From positions 1,873,001 through 1,937,000 of the forward strand of contig NZ_FNSK01000001.1 of the NCBI RefSeq assembly GCF_900105075.1: a stretch of 64,000 nt of DNA, written 5' to 3'. This document shows positions 37,918 through 49,300 of the stretch, one piece after another. Numbering within the stretch: position 1 is the stretch's first letter; each line of letters starts with the position of its first letter. The notes under the pieces were generated by a model, which was not told the origin of the DNA, ran no database searches, and was given only the letters and a program-made list of their open reading frames with translations. Made by a program: the position numbers and the translations under genes. The DNA comes from Rhodobacter sp. 24-YEA-8. GTDB lineage: Bacteria > Pseudomonadota > Alphaproteobacteria > Rhodobacterales > Rhodobacteraceae.

Positions 37918-38844
37918 ATGCGGCCGGAGAGACCCATGACCCATGACATCCAACCCGACCCTTCGGTCATCGGCGGCGTCCCTGAGGCGCCGTTCGCATT
38001 CCTGCCCGACCCGGTCGCGGTCTTCACCCGTCGCGCCGGGCGGTTTGCTTTTCTGGCTCAGACCAGCCGGCTTGCGCCCTATCTGACATTCCTCGCAGAG
38101 CTCACAGAGATCCAGGCCCGGCTGGCGAAATCCGGCCCCGCGCCGGTGATCGCACCGGATCAGCTGGCACGTGCCAGGGCGGCCCAGATGCCGCCCATTG
38201 ACCGCGCCGCACTGGCCGCTGATCCCGCGTTGCACTACCTGCTGGCGCGGCTTTGCGAGGCCGCCGCCCGCATCACCATGCCAGACCCCGCCCGCACCGC
38301 ACTTGAGGCGGTGACGGCGGCGGATGAGGGGGATCGGACCTGGCTTTTGACCAATGCGCTGGCGGGCGAGATCCCCGAAGACAGCGCCGCGCCGCATCTT
38401 TTCGCCTCGGCCGCCGTGCAGGTTTACCTCGCGCGTCTCGCCTCGGGGCTGGAAGTGGAAAACCTGCGCCCGATCCGCACCGGCATCTGCCCCTCATGCG
38501 GCGGGCGGCCGGTCTCGTCGCTGGTCACCTCCACCCCCGGGATCGAAAGCATCCGCTACGCCGTTTGCTCGGGTTGCGCCACTCAATGGAATGAGGTTCG
38601 CATTCATTGTCTTGCCTGCCGCACCAATAAAGGGCTGACTTACCGCTCTGCCGAGACGACCGAGGCGACGGTGAAAGCCGAATGCTGCCGGGAATGTCAC
38701 TCCTGGATCAAGATTTTCTACCAGGAAAAGAACCCGAGCCTTGACGCGGTGGCCGATGATGTCGGCAGTATCGGACTTGATATGATGATGAAGGAAACCG
38801 ATCTGAAACGCGCAGGATGCAACCCCTTTCTGACGGGCTATTGA
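37918..38844 (+). CDS. fdhE: Formate dehydrogenase accessory protein FdhE
   Basis: 308 residues from the ATG at 37918; a Met six codons later is also possible. FdhE is a rubredoxin-like iron protein needed for assembly of respiratory formate dehydrogenases. Zinc-finger-like cysteine pairs are visible: CPSCGG, CSGCA, CLAC and CCREC. The Shine-Dalgarno GGGGAGG (from 37906) lies in a hairpin: CTCCCCGG (37884-37891) is complementary to CCGGGGAG (37904-37911), so translation may depend on ribosomes arriving from fdhC. selA overlaps its stop codon (TGATG). Confidence 0.9.
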   Translation: MRPERPMTHDIQPDPSVIGGVPEAPFAFLPDPVAVFTRRAGRFAFLAQTSRLAPYLTFLAELTEIQARLAKSGPAPVIAPDQLARARAAQMPPIDRAALAADPALHYLLARLCEAAARITMPDPARTALEAVTAADEGDRTWLLTNALAGEIPEDSAAPHLFASAAVQVYLARLASGLEVENLRPIRTGICPSCGGRPVSSLVTSTPGIESIRYAVCSGCATQWNEVRIHCLACRTNKGLTYRSAETTEATVKAECCRECHSWIKIFYQEKNPSLDAVADDVGSIGLDMMMKETDLKRAGCNPFLTGY

Positions 38845-40220
38845 TGGAGGGGTTCCGGGCCCTCCCCTCGGTCGATCAGGCCCTGAACAGTGCCGCGGGC
38901 GCCGGTCTTGTCGCCCGCCATGGCCGTCAGGCCGTGCGCGAGGCGCTGCGGGCGCGTCTTGACGAGATGCGCGACGCGATCCGCGCCGGTGAGGATGGTG
39001 CTGTACTGGCGCAGCGGTTGCCGGATCTGGTTGCCGCCGATCTGACCGCGCGTGACCGCACCCGGCTCAGGCCGATGCTGAACCTCACCGGCACGGTGCT
39101 GCACACCAATCTCGGCCGCGCGATCCTTGCGGATGAGGCGGTGCGCGCGGCGGTGACCGCGATGGCAAATCCCCTCGCCCTGGAATTTGATCTGGAAACC
39201 GGCGGGCGCGGTCAGCGTGATGACCATCTGCGCGGGCTCCTGGTGGAACTTACCGGCGCCGAAGATGCCACCATCGTCAACAACAACGCCGCCGCCGTGC
39301 TGATCGCGCTGAACACCCTTGCCCAGGGCCGCGAGGCAGTGGTGTCGCGCGGCGAGCTGATCGAGATCGGTGGTGCCTTCCGCATGCCCGATATCATGGC
39401 GCGGGCCGGCGCGAAGCTGGTCGAAATCGGCACCACAAACCGCACCCATCCCAAAGATTACCAGGGCGCGATCACCGCTGAGACCGGCGTGATCCTGAAG
39501 GTCCATACCTCGAATTACCGGATCGAGGGCTTCACCGCCGAGGTTGCGGCCCCCGACCTGGCGCTGATCGCGCGCGAGGCGCGGGTGCCGATGATGAACG
39601 ATCTTGGCGCAGGCTCGCTGGTTGATCTGTCGCATTACGGGCTCCGGCGTGAGCCCACGGTGGCCGAGGCTGTCGCGGAAGGCGCTGATCTGGTGACCTT
39701 TTCCGGCGACAAGCTGCTCGGGGGGCCGCAGGCCGGATTCATCGTCGGGCGTAAGGACCTGATCGCCGCGATCAACCGCAACCCGCTGAAACGCGCGCTG
39801 CGTCTCGACAAGATCCGCATCGCCGCGCTTGAGGCAACGCTGAAGCTCTATCGCGACCCGGACCGGCTGGCGGAGCGGTTGCCCACATTGAGGATGCTCG
39901 CGCGCCCGATGGCAGAGATCGCCGCCCAGGCGCAGCGGCTGGCGCCCCGTATTGATGCTCTGCTGCGGCCCTTTGGCTTCGCCGCCACCCCCTGCCCCTG
40001 CGCCAGCCAGATCGGGTCTGGTGCGCTGCCGGTCGATACGATCCCCTCGGCCGGGCTGCGGCTGACCGGTCAGGGCGGCGACGCGCCCGACCGGCTGGCA
40101 GCACAGCTGCGCGCCCTTCCCATGCCAGTGATCGGCCATATCCAGGGTGGCGCGCTGATCCTTGATCTGCGCTGTCTTGAAGAGGACGCTATGCTGACTG
40201 ACGCCCTGGCCGCGCTGTGA
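38844..40220 (+). CDS. selA: L-seryl-tRNA(Sec) selenium transferase SelA
   Basis: PLP enzyme that converts Ser-tRNA(Sec) to Sec-tRNA(Sec) with selenophosphate. 458 residues from the ATG at 38844, within the fdhE stop codon; an upstream in-frame codon would add nine residues. The PLP lysine motif is [14 protein letters not shown], with [16 protein letters not shown] and [16 protein letters not shown] typical of SelA. The length matches E. coli SelA (463). selB overlaps the stop. Confidence 0.96.
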   Translation: MEGFRALPSVDQALNSAAGAGLVARHGRQAVREALRARLDEMRDAIRAGEDGAVLAQRLPDLVAADLTARDRTRLRPMLNLTGTVLHTNLGRAILADEAVRAAVTAMANPLALEFDLETGGRGQRDDHLRGLLVELTGAEDATIVNNNAAAVLIALNTLAQGREAVVSRGELIEIGGAFRMPDIMARAGAKLVEIGTTNRTHPKDYQGAITAETGVILKVHTSNYRIEGFTAEVAAPDLALIAREARVPMMNDLGAGSLVDLSHYGLRREPTVAEAVAEGADLVTFSGDKLLGGPQAGFIVGRKDLIAAINRNPLKRALRLDKIRIAALEATLKLYRDPDRLAERLPTLRMLARPMAEIAAQAQRLAPRIDALLRPFGFAATPCPCASQIGSGALPVDTIPSAGLRLTGQGGDAPDRLAAQLRALPMPVIGHIQGGALILDLRCLEEDAMLTDALAAL

Positions 40221-42142
40221 TCATCGGCACTGCAGGCCATATCGACCACGGCAAGACGGCGCTGGTCCAGGCGCTGACCGGGGTGGATGCCGACCGCCTG
40301 GCCGAAGAAAAGGCGCGTGGCATTACGATTGAACTCGGCTTCGCCTATACCGATCTCGGCGATCCGGCTGAACCGGAAACCCCATCGGGGCGGATCACCG
40401 GCTTTGTCGATGTGCCCGGTCATGAGCGGCTGATCCGTACCATGCTGGCCGGCGCCGGTGGCATCGACTTTGCCCTTCTGGTGGTGGCTGCCGATGACGG
40501 CGTGATGCCTCAGACCCGCGAACATCTTGAAATCCTGAACCTTCTCGGCCTCCCCGGTGGCGTGGTCGCGATGACCAAAGCCGATCTCGCCGATGAGACG
40601 CGCCGGGCGAATGTCCGGGCGGAAATCCGCGCCGCCCTTGCCGGAACCAGCCTGGCCGACGCGCCGGTTGTCGAGGTTTCCGCCCAGACCGGCGAAGGCA
40701 TCGCAGAGCTGCGCCGGATCCTTGCCGAAGCCGGGGCAGAAATGCGTGAACGCGCGTCTTCCGGGCCGATGCGGCTCTCAGTTGACCGCAGCTTCACCAT
40801 TGCGGGCGCGGGCACGGTGGTCACAGGGACAATGATCGCAGGCCGCGTGGCGGTGGGCGATCAGGTGATGATCTCTCCCCTCGGCCTGCCGGCGCGGGTG
40901 CGCGGCATCCATGCCCAGAACCGCAAATCTGATCAGGGGCTTGCCGGGCAACGCTGCGCGCTGAACCTGACCGGGGACGGCGTGACGAAAGATGCGATCC
41001 AGCGCGGCGACATGATTCTCGCCCCCGGGCTGCATGCCCCCGCCGGGCGGATCGACGTCATGCTTGACGTGCTGGCCTCGGCCCCCAGACCCGTCACCAC
41101 ATGGCTGCCTGTGCATCTTTACACCCATGCCTGCGAGGTCGCGGCCCGCGTCGTGCCGATTGGCGGCGACATCGCTCCGGGCGAGACCGGTTTCGCGCAG
41201 CTTGTGCTGGAGCGCCCGATTGCCGCCACCATGGGCGACCGTTTCATTCTGCGCGACACCTCTGCAACGCGCTCGCTCGCGGGCGGTTTCTTCATCGATT
41301 TGCGGGCACCCGCGCGCAAACGTGGCACACCCGAGCGGCTGGCCTGGCTTGAGGCCGCCCGCGAAACCTCTTCCGGGGCGGCGCTGCGGCGGCTCCTGCA
41401 GGTTGCGCCCGTCGATATGCCGGTCTTCCTGCGTGATCGCGGGCTTGATCCCGCTTCCGGCCCGGATCTCGCGGCACAGGCCGGGGCGGTGCTGCTTGGC
41501 CCCCTCGCCCTCTCGCCGGCCCAGATCCAGGCACTGCGCACGGGGCTCGCCACCCATCTGGGGGAATTCCACGCGGCCAATCCCGACCTCGCCGGCCTTG
41601 GCCGCGAGCGGTTGCGGCTGATGCTGAGCCCACGCCTGCCGAAAGAGGTCTTCCTTTTATTCCTTCAGGAAGAGGCCGGCGCCGGCCGCCTGGTGCTGGA
41701 TGGCGCATTTCTGCGGCTTCCCGGGCATCAGGTGCGCCTCTCGCCCGAGGATGAGGCACTGTTCGCCCGCATCTTCCCCCGGCTTCTGGGCGAAGAGCGC
41801 TTTCGCCCGCCCCGGGTGCGCGATTTCGCGACCGAATTCGCCGTCGAAGAGAAAGAGCTGCGCCGGCTGATGCGCCACAGCCAGAGGCTAGGCCTCACCG
41901 ATCAGATCGCCACGGACCATTTCTTCGCCCGCATCGTGGTGCGCGAGATGGTAGCGATCCTGCGCGATATCGCCGCCGCCAGCGCGGATGGCTGGTTCAC
42001 CGCCCCCGCTTTTCGCGATCAGGTGCAGAACGGGCGCAAGGTCGCGATCGAGATCCTCGATTTCTTCGACCGCAACGGGCTGACATTGCGGCGCGGCGAT
42101 CTCAGACGGCTCAACCCGCACCGGATCGACCTCTTCGACTGA
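40217..42142 (+). CDS. selB: Selenocysteine-specific elongation factor SelB
   Basis: GTPase that brings Sec-tRNA to UGA codons marked by a SECIS hairpin. 641 residues, start GTG at 40217 overlapping the selA stop (GTGA). The G domain shows [19 protein letters not shown], the [13 protein letters not shown] motif and MTKADLAD (in place of NKxD). The C-terminal part has winged-helix repeats ending [17 protein letters not shown], which bind the SECIS RNA. tRNA(Sec), selC, was not found in the window. Confidence 0.96.
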   Translation: MIIGTAGHIDHGKTALVQALTGVDADRLAEEKARGITIELGFAYTDLGDPAEPETPSGRITGFVDVPGHERLIRTMLAGAGGIDFALLVVAADDGVMPQTREHLEILNLLGLPGGVVAMTKADLADETRRANVRAEIRAALAGTSLADAPVVEVSAQTGEGIAELRRILAEAGAEMRERASSGPMRLSVDRSFTIAGAGTVVTGTMIAGRVAVGDQVMISPLGLPARVRGIHAQNRKSDQGLAGQRCALNLTGDGVTKDAIQRGDMILAPGLHAPAGRIDVMLDVLASAPRPVTTWLPVHLYTHACEVAARVVPIGGDIAPGETGFAQLVLERPIAATMGDRFILRDTSATRSLAGGFFIDLRAPARKRGTPERLAWLEAARETSSGAALRRLLQVAPVDMPVFLRDRGLDPASGPDLAAQAGAVLLGPLALSPAQIQALRTGLATHLGEFHAANPDLAGLGRERLRLMLSPRLPKEVFLLFLQEEAGAGRLVLDGAFLRLPGHQVRLSPEDEALFARIFPRLLGEERFRPPRVRDFATEFAVEEKELRRLMRHSQRLGLTDQIATDHFFARIVVREMVAILRDIAAASADGWFTAPAFRDQVQNGRKVAIEILDFFDRNGLTLRRGDLRRLNPHRIDLFD

Positions 42143-42393
42143 AGCCACAACGGTCCAGGGTCACGCAAGCTCTGTCCTGGGTCCGTCACGCCGCGCGCAG
42201 GGGGCCTGTGACGCGCGAGGCGGATCGCCATCCGGTCGCATGACTTTCCTGCCCCATTTCACAAATGCTGGTGCCACATCCGCTGCAGCCGCCTGCGATA
42301 TCTGCGCCCCGGAGAGTGGAGGCTTCCCCTCGGAAATGGCAGGCCGCCGGACAAAGGAAGCCGCGCACCGGGCCGAATGGTGCTGGCCAGGGC

Positions 42394-42720
42394 TCAGCCG
42401 CGCGATTGTTTCTCGGCGATGCCGGAGAGCCCCTCGCGACGCGCGAGTTCCTCAAGCACATCGGCCAGCGTGACATCGCGCGACGTCAGCATGACAAGGA
42501 AATGGTAAAGCACATCGGCGCCTTCGGAAATCAGGCGCTCGCGGTCGCCTTTGGCGGCTTCGATGATCGCCTCGACCGCCTCTTCGCCGAATTTCGCGGC
42601 GCATTTCCCGGGGCCCTTTGACAGCAGCTTGGCGGTCCAGGAGGTTTCGGGATCGGCATTTTTGCGCGCGGCGATGGTGGTCGCGAGGCGGGCGAGGCTG
42701 TCTGTATCGGATTGGGTCAT
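42394..42720 (-). CDS. hisE: Phosphoribosyl-ATP pyrophosphohydrolase HisE
   Basis: 108 residues from the ATG at 42720. Second step of histidine synthesis. The sequence SWTAKLLSKGPGKCAAKFGEEAVEAIIEAA and the metal-binding EGADVLYHFLVML fit the all-alpha HisE/MazG fold. Last gene of the his block, 4 bp after hisF; it is convergent with selB across 251 bp that hold only weak hairpins. Confidence 0.95.
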   Translation of the reverse strand: MTQSDTDSLARLATTIAARKNADPETSWTAKLLSKGPGKCAAKFGEEAVEAIIEAAKGDRERLISEGADVLYHFLVMLTSRDVTLADVLEELARREGLSGIAEKQSRG

Positions 42721-42724
42721 GGCT

Positions 42725-43486
42725 TTACTCCAGCCGCATCGGGATGCCCGCCGCCGCCATATGGGCCTTGGCTTCGGCGATGGTATAGGTGCCGAAATGG
42801 AAGATCGAGGCCGCGAGCACGGCCGAGGCGCGGCCTTCGCGGATGCCCGCAACAAGGTGGTCAAGGTTGCCGGCCCCCCCCGAGGCGATGACCGGGATCT
42901 TCACCGCCTCCGAGATCGCGCGCGTCAGGGGCAGGTTGTAGCCGTCTTTGGTGCCGTCGCGGTCCATCGAGGTCAGGAGGATCTCGCCCGCGCCTTTTGC
43001 CTCGACGAGCCGGGCGAAATCGACCGCGTCGATGCCGGTCGGTTTGCGGCCGCCATGGGTGAAGATCTCCCATTTGCCGGGGCTGACGGTTTTCGCGTCG
43101 ATGGCAACGACGATGCACTGGCTGCCGAAACGGTCGGCGGCTTCGGCGACAACATCGGGGTTCGCCACAGCGGCGGAGTTGAAGCTGACCTTGTCGGCAC
43201 CGGCGAGCAGCAGCGCGCGGACATCCTCATGGCTGCGCACGCCGCCGCCCACGGTCAGGGGCACATAGATCTGTTCGGCGGTGCGGGTGACAAGGTCGAA
43301 CATCGTGCCACGGTTTTCATGAGTGGCATGGATGTCGAGGAAGGTGATCTCGTCGGCGCCGGCGCGGTCATAGGCGGCAGCCACGGCGACCGGGTCACCG
43401 GCATCGACCAGATTGACAAAATTCACACCCTTGACCACGCGGCCATCGGCAACGTCGAGGCAGGGGATCAGGCGGGTCTTCAGCAT
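42725..43486 (-). CDS. hisF: Imidazole glycerol phosphate synthase subunit HisF
   Basis: 253 residues, TIM-barrel cyclase. [23 protein letters not shown] opens the protein with the catalytic Asp; the second catalytic Asp lies in [14 protein letters not shown]; phosphate loops are TVGGGVRS and [12 protein letters not shown]. It works with HisH, encoded upstream in the same block. Confidence 0.97.
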   Translation of the reverse strand: MLKTRLIPCLDVADGRVVKGVNFVNLVDAGDPVAVAAAYDRAGADEITFLDIHATHENRGTMFDLVTRTAEQIYVPLTVGGGVRSHEDVRALLLAGADKVSFNSAAVANPDVVAEAADRFGSQCIVVAIDAKTVSPGKWEIFTHGGRKPTGIDAVDFARLVEAKGAGEILLTSMDRDGTKDGYNLPLTRAISEAVKIPVIASGGAGNLDHLVAGIREGRASAVLAASIFHFGTYTIAEAKAHMAAAGIPMRLE

Positions 43487-43528
43487 CCGGTCGGGTCTCC
43501 TGTGGCGGGCCGGGCCAGGGAAAAAGCA

Positions 43529-43590
43529 GGGGGCTCTGCCCCCGTCCCGCTGGCGCGGGACTCCCCCGGGATATTTAGCGACAGATGAAA
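43529..43590. repeat. REP-like intergenic module (copy 1)
   Basis: Between hisF and hisA. Hairpin GGGGGC-TCT-GCCCCC (43529-43543), hairpin GTCCCGC-TGGC-GCGGGAC (43544-43561), then the conserved tail CCCGGGATATTT followed by GACAGATGAA. The same tail and a GC-rich hairpin occur twice near 58425-58552. Confidence 0.75.
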
Positions 43591-43595
43591 GCCGT

Positions 43596-44315
43596 TCAGG
43601 CCTTCAGGGTTTCAAGGGCGGTGGCAAGGTCGATGGCGCCATCATAGAGGGCGCGGCCCGAGATGGCGCCGGCAATCACGCCTGTATCGCGCAGATGGAT
43701 CAGGTCTTCCATCCGGCTGACGCCGCCCGAGGCGATCACCGGGATCGAAACCGCACGGGCGAGTGCTTCGGTCGCGGTGATATTCGGGCCCTGCATCGCG
43801 CCGTCGCGATCGATATCGGTATAGATGATGGCGGCGACGCCGGCATCCTCGAAGCTTTTCGCGAGATCGGTGACCTGGACGGTGGTTTCTTCGGCCCAGC
43901 CCTTGGTCGCGACAAAGCCCTTGCGGGCGTCGATGCCGACTGCGACCTGGCCCGGGAAGGCGCGGGCTGCCTCGCGTACGAGGTCTGGATTTTCGACCGC
44001 GACAGTACCGAGGATCACGCGGGAAAGGCCTTTTTCAAGCCACATCGCGATGGTTGCCAGGTCCCGGATACCGCCGCCGAGCTGGGCGGGAACCCTGATC
44101 CGGGCGAGGATCGCCTCGACCGCCGCCGCATTGACCGGCTGTCCGGCAAAGGCGCCGTTCAGATCGACGAGATGCAGCCATTCGCAGCCGGCGGCCTCGA
44201 ATTTCGCAGCCTGTGCGGCGGGGTCATCGCCGAAAACGGTGGCGGCGGACATCTCTCCGCGCAGGAGGCGCACACATTGGCCGTCCTTCAGGTCGATGGC
44301 GGGATAGAGGATCAT
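43596..44315 (-). CDS. hisA: Phosphoribosylformimino-AICAR-P isomerase HisA
   Basis: 239 residues from the ATG at 44315 ([20 protein letters not shown]), the standard HisA start; a Met six codons upstream is in frame but not conserved. TIM barrel with the catalytic Asp in PAIDLK and in [11 protein letters not shown]; the phosphate loops are LGGGIRD and [13 protein letters not shown]. It lies 109 bp upstream of hisF with a REP-like element between. Confidence 0.97.
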   Translation of the reverse strand: MILYPAIDLKDGQCVRLLRGEMSAATVFGDDPAAQAAKFEAAGCEWLHLVDLNGAFAGQPVNAAAVEAILARIRVPAQLGGGIRDLATIAMWLEKGLSRVILGTVAVENPDLVREAARAFPGQVAVGIDARKGFVATKGWAEETTVQVTDLAKSFEDAGVAAIIYTDIDRDGAMQGPNITATEALARAVSIPVIASGGVSRMEDLIHLRDTGVIAGAISGRALYDGAIDLATALETLKA

Positions 44316-44742
44316 GGGCCCGGGCTCCGTCATACTGGCATCATCGATCCTTTGGCACGGGCGGGGCCGGAAGGGAAGGCCCAGGCCGGCGACCATTACC
44401 GGCCTGGACCGTGCCTCCCGCCAAGTTTTGGCTGATTGGCCAAGGACTCCGCCCGAAGTCTGTGCGTTTTCAGGTGGCGGGTTTTCAGCGCAGGAGGAGA
44501 CAGCAATCAGGCTTTCGCGCGGCCTTTATGACAGCGGCACGCAGTGGTCGTCTGATCGCGGAATGACCTTTAACTCCGGGATGCAGCCGCGCGGCAAAAG
44601 AATCGCGATCAGGGCTGTGTTCCGGGGATCTGCCGTGAGTGTGGCACATGCATCCGGGCGACGGGAACCGGATCGAAATGTAAGATACCGCGTTCTACGA
44701 CTAGCGGGTCCGCTCCAACCCGCGTCAGTTAAGGACCGCAGC
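44316..44742. other. Intergenic region between hisH and hisA
   Basis: 427 bp with no protein-like frame on either strand. The only structure seen is a short inverted repeat GCGGGT/ACCCGC at about 44705-44724 near the hisH stop. In some relatives a small gene sits between hisH and hisA; I see no intact one here. The region could hold an unrecognised RNA or gene remnant. Confidence 0.5.
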
Positions 44743-45384
44743 TCAGGGCTTCCACGCGAGAAAGTTCGCGATGATCCTGAGGCCGGTGGCAGCACTTTTC
44801 TCGGGGTGGAACTGGGTCCCGAAAATATTGTCGCGCCCGACAATCGCGGTCACCTCGCCTGCGTAATCCACCCAGGCGATGCGGTTTTCGGCCGAGGCCG
44901 TGCGAAACTGCCAGGAATGGACGAAATAGGCATGATCGCCACTTTTCACACCAGACAGCACCGGATGCGGTCGGTCGATCTGCAGATCGTTCCAGCCCAT
45001 ATGCGGCACTTTCAGGGCGGGATCGGCCGGCGAAATCCGCCCGACCTCGCCCCGGATCCAGTCAAATCCGGGCGTGTCGCCATGTTCAAACCCGCGCGAG
45101 GCCAGCATCTGCATCCCGATGCAAATGCCAAAGAACGGCCGTGCCCGGGTGATCACCGCCTCTTCAATCGCTTCGAACAGCCCGTCTTTTGCGGCGAGCG
45201 CCCTGCGGCAGGACGGGAAAGCCCCGTCGCCCGGCAAGACGATACGCGACGCGCGCAGCACGTCCTCGGGCCGCGATGACACGATGATATCGCCCGCCCC
45301 GGTCTCATCGGCCATGCGCTGAAACGCCTTGGCGGCGGAATGGAGGTTGCCGCTGTCGTAATCCACCAGAACGGTCAGGGTCAT
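44743..45384 (-). CDS. hisH: Imidazole glycerol phosphate synthase subunit HisH
   Basis: 213 residues, class I glutamine amidotransferase. VDYDSGNLHSAAKAF near the start, nucleophile Cys in FFGICIGMQML, and the catalytic His/Glu in FGTQFHPEKSAATG. It supplies ammonia to HisF. Confidence 0.97.
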   Translation of the reverse strand: MTLTVLVDYDSGNLHSAAKAFQRMADETGAGDIIVSSRPEDVLRASRIVLPGDGAFPSCRRALAAKDGLFEAIEEAVITRARPFFGICIGMQMLASRGFEHGDTPGFDWIRGEVGRISPADPALKVPHMGWNDLQIDRPHPVLSGVKSGDHAYFVHSWQFRTASAENRIAWVDYAGEVTAIVGRDNIFGTQFHPEKSAATGLRIIANFLAWKP

Positions 45385-45414
45385 AGCGGCGCTCCCGTGG
45401 TCAAAGGGCGCAAA

Positions 45415-45456
45415 CCGGAGTTTTGAAAAACTCCGGCCAGATTTCTTGCAAGAAAT
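45415..45456. repeat. Double-hairpin intergenic element (copy 1)
   Basis: Between hisH and hisB. First stem CCGGAGTTTT/AAAACTCCGG with a 2-base loop (45415-45436), a 4-base spacer CCAG, then the palindrome ATTTCTT-GC-AAGAAAT (45441-45456). The same architecture, with compensating changes, is at 53094-53135. Confidence 0.8.
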
Positions 45457-45481
45457 TTGCGGCGCTCACAGCGCACCCGTG

Positions 45482-46069
45482 TCACAGGGCACCCTTGGTC
45501 GAAGGAAGGACACCCGCCATGCGCGGATCCGGCTCCACTGCCTCGCGCAGCGCACGCGCGACCGCCTTGAAACTGGCTTCGGCGATGTGGTGGCTGTTGA
45601 TGCCATGGAGACGGTCGATATGCAGCGTGATGCCGCCATGGGTCGACAGCGCCTGGAAGAATTCGCGCACGAGTTCGGTGTCGAAGGTGCCGATCTTCTG
45701 GCTGGGGAAATCGACATTCCACACCAGGAAAGGCCGCGCCGACAGATCGAGCGCCGCCGCCACCTGGGTGTCATCCATGGCAAGCCGGAAATGGCCGTAG
45801 CGCCGGATACCCTTTTTGTCGCCAAGCGCCTTTACCAGAGCCTGGCCAAGCGCGATTCCGGTATCTTCGACCGTGTGATGATCATCGACATGCAGATCGC
45901 CCTCGGCCCGCACCATGATATCGATCAGCGAATGGCGCGCCAGCTGGTCGAGCATATGGTCAAAGAAGCCGACGCCGGTCCGGCAATCATAGCGACCGGT
46001 GCCGTCGAGGTTGATCTCGACCTCGATCCCGGTTTCCGCCGTCTTGCGGCTTATAGTGGCCTTGCGCAT
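45482..46069 (-). CDS. hisB: Imidazoleglycerol-phosphate dehydratase HisB
   Basis: 195 residues from the ATG at 46069 ([19 protein letters not shown]), the monofunctional form. Metal-binding motifs [23 protein letters not shown] and [13 protein letters not shown] are present. The open frame extends further upstream but runs through the tRNA-Gly gene, so the internal start is chosen. First gene of the his block. Confidence 0.96.
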   Translation of the reverse strand: MRKATISRKTAETGIEVEINLDGTGRYDCRTGVGFFDHMLDQLARHSLIDIMVRAEGDLHVDDHHTVEDTGIALGQALVKALGDKKGIRRYGHFRLAMDDTQVAAALDLSARPFLVWNVDFPSQKIGTFDTELVREFFQALSTHGGITLHIDRLHGINSHHIAEASFKAVARALREAVEPDPRMAGVLPSTKGAL

Positions 46070-46142
46070 CTCATCTGCCTCCCGCGGTCTTTGCGGCAGG
46101 GAATAGTCGCCCCTCACCTGCGCGGCAAGGGTGTGAAATGCA

Positions 46143-46167
46143 AAAGGGCGCCACGAAGGCGCCCTTT
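46143..46167 (-). terminator. Hairpin terminator next to tRNA-Gly
   Basis: Stem AAAGGGCGCC/GGCGCCCTTT with an ACGAA loop. On the minus strand it comes 13 bases after the end of the tRNA and is followed by TTTGCATTT-like sequence. The plus-strand side also has TTTGCTTTT, so it may work both ways. It separates the tRNA from hisB. Confidence 0.7.
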
Positions 46168-46179
46168 GCTTTTCCGAAT

Positions 46180-46254
46180 TGGAGCGGGCGAGGCGATTCG
46201 AACGCCCGACCCTAACCTTGGCAAGGTTATGCTCTACCCCTGAGCTACGCCCGC
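46180..46254 (-). tRNA. tRNA-Gly (anticodon GCC)
   Basis: Minus strand from 46254: acceptor GCGGGCG pairs with CGCCCGC, D arm GTAGCTCAGGGGTAGAGC, anticodon arm with loop CTTGCCAAG (GCC, glycine), T arm with GTTCGAATC. The discriminator is U and CCA is encoded (46180-46182). 75 bases with CCA. Confidence 0.97.
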
Positions 46255-46375
46255 ACCGTTTCGGTGAACGGGGATTTAGGCGAAGCGCCCGGTCACCGCA
46301 AGAGGAAAATATCCGCATTTCCTCCTCTTGAGAAAAATACTCGCGGGGGAGACGGCAGCCCCCCCCCCGTCAGGC

Positions 46376-49300
46376 TCACTCCAGTTCGATCAGCAGATCC
46401 TTGGCTTCGATCTGTGCGCCTGCGCTGACAAGGACCGCTTTCACCGTGGCCTCGCGGTCGGCGTGAAGCCCGGTTTCCATCTTCATCGCCTCGATCGTCA
46501 GCAGGAGATCCCCTGCCCTGACCTTCTGCCCCGAAGTCACCGCGACGCTCGCGACCGAGCCCGGCATCGGCGCGCCGATATGGGCCTGGTTGCCATCGAC
46601 CGCCTTGGGGCGCGCCGCTGTCTTCGCCTTCACCGCACGGTTCGGCACCCGGATCGTGCGGGGCTGGCCGTTCAGTTCAAAAAAGACCTTCACCTCGCCC
46701 GCATCATCCACCTCGCCCAGCGTCAGGAAACGGATTTCCAGCGTCTTGCCCGGATCGATCTCCACCGCGATTTCTTCGCCGGGCTCCATCCCGTAGAAAA
46801 ACGCCCGCGTCGGCAGGGTGCGCACAGGACCGTAAACCCGGTGGCGGCTCATATAATCGAGGAAGACCTTCGGATACATCAGATAGCCGTTCAGATCCTC
46901 GTCATCGATCTTCAGGCCACCAAGCTCGGCCGAGACCTTTGCACGGGTCTCTTCCATATCCACCGGCGGCAGATGCGCGCCGGGACGTTCGGTCAGAGGT
47001 TTCTCGCCTTTCAGCACCTTTTTCAGGATGCCCTGCGGCCAGCCCTGGTAGGGCTGCCCCAGATTGCCCCTGAGCATATCGACAACCGAATCGGGGAAAG
47101 CCACATCGGTGCCCGGATCCTCGACCTGGGCGCGGGTCAGGCCCTGGGCCACCATCATCAGCGCCATATCCCCGACCACTTTGGACGACGGCGTCACCTT
47201 GACGATATCGCCGAACATCTGGTTCGCATCGGCATAGGATTGCGCAACCTCGGGCCAGCGGTCTTCCAGACCAAGCGAACGCGCCTGGGCCTTGAGATTG
47301 GTGAACTGGCCCCCGGGCATCTCATGCAGCCAGACCTCGGAGGCCGGCGCCGCAGTGCCCGATTCAAACGCGGCATACTGCGCCCGGACATGTTCCCAGT
47401 AATTCGACATCTCGCGCACGGCACCGATATCAAGCCCGGTGTCACGCTCGGTATGGCGCAGCGCCTCGACGATGGAGCCGAGGCAGGGCTGCGAGGTGCC
47501 GCCCGAAAATGCGTCCATCGCCGCGTCAATCGCATCGACGCCTGCATCACAGGCCGCGAGCACCGTCGCCGCCGAGGCGCCGGACGTGTCATGGGTGTGG
47601 AAATGCACCGGCAGGCCGATCTCCTGCTTGAGCGTTCTGATCAGCACCCTTGCGGCGGCAGGCTTCAGAAGCCCCGCCATGTCCTTCAGCCCCAGCACAT
47701 GCGCACCGGCGGCTTTCAGCTCTCCCGCACGCTCGACATAGTATTTCAAATCATATTTCGAGCGATCCGGGTCGAGCATGTCGCCGGTATAGCAGATCGT
47801 GCCTTCGCAGATCTTGTTCGCCTCCAGCACCGCGTCCATGGCAACGCGCATGTTTTCAACCCAGTTCAGGCTGTCGAACACGCGGAAGACATCCACCCCG
47901 GTCTCGGCAGCCTGTTTCACGAAGGACTGGACGACATTATCCGGATAATTCGTGTAACCGACCCCGTTCGAGGCGCGCAGCAGCATCTGCGTCATCAGGT
48001 TCGGCATCGCGGCGCGCAGATCGCGCAGCCGCTGCCAGGGGCATTCCTGCAGGAAGCGATAGGCCACGTCAAAGGTCGCGCCCCCCCAGCATTCAACCGA
48101 GAAGAGCTGCGGCAGATTGGCGGCATAGGCGGGTGCCGCCTTGATCATGTCGATCGAGCGCATCCGCGTCGCCAGGAGCGACTGGTGACCATCACGCATC
48201 GTGGTGTCGGTCAGCAGCACCTGGGTCTGCGCCTTCATCCAGTCAGCGACCGCCTGCGGACCCTTTTGCTCCAGCAGGTTGCGGGTGCCGTAAGCGGGCT
48301 GACCCTCGCGCGCAACCGGCGCTTTCGGTGCCTTGGCCTCCGCCGGCTTCGGGCGGCCATTGGTCTCGGGGTGACCATTGACCGAGATATCGGCAAGATA
48401 GGTCAGGATCTTGGTTGCCCTGTCCTGACGCTTCTTGAAACTGAACAGATCCGGCGTCGTGTCGATGAACTTCGTCGTATAAGAGCTGTCGAGGAAGGTC
48501 GGGTGCTTCAGCAGATTGATGACGAATTCGATATTCGTCGCAAGGCCCCGGATGCGGAATTCGCGCAATGCCCGGTCCATGCGATGCAGCGCCTTTTCCG
48601 GCGTCTGGGCATGGGCGGTGACCTTGACGAGCAGACTGTCATAATAGCGCGTGATCACGCCGCCGGCATAGGCGGTGCCGCCATCCAGCCGGATCCCATT
48701 GCCGGTGGCCGAGCGATAAGCCGTCAGCCGGCCGTAATCGGGGATGAAATTGTTCAGCGGGTCTTCGGTCGTCACACGACATTGCAGCGCATGGCCGTTC
48801 AGCCTGACCTCGGCCTGGCTTGCGACCCCGGTCGCCTCGGGCAGCGATTTGCCCTCCTCGATCAGGATCTGGGCCTGAACGATATCGATGCCGGTCACTT
48901 CTTCGGTAACGGTATGTTCGACCTGGACGCGGGGATTCACCTCGATGAAGTAGAATTCCTGGCTGTCCATATCCATCAGGAATTCAACGGTGCCGGCGCA
49001 TTCGTAATTGACGTGTTTACAGATGCGGCGCGCCATTTCGCAGACCGCCTCGCGCTGTTCCTGGCTGAGGTAAGGCGCGGGCGCGCGCTCGACCACCTTC
49101 TGGTTGCGGCGCTGCACGGTGCAGTCCCGTTCCCACAGGTGCCAGACATTGCCCTCTTTATCGCCAAGGATCTGCACCTCGACATGGCGAGCGCGGAGAA
49201 TCATTTTCTCCAGATAGCCCTCGCCATTGCCGAAAGCGGCTTCGGCCTCGCGCCGCCCCTCCAGCACTTTGGCCTCAAGTTCGTCTTCTGAATTGATCGG

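Noticed and set aside
42143..42393. Possible tRNA(Sec) gene next to selB
   Set aside because: No acceptor stem pairing, no TCA anticodon loop and no GTTCGA-type T loop could be laid out in the interval. selC must be elsewhere.
46328..49291. 987-codon open frame on the plus strand
   Set aside because: It is antisense to pyruvate carboxylase, whose motifs are clear. Long antisense frames are common in GC-rich genes, and the translation shows no family motif.
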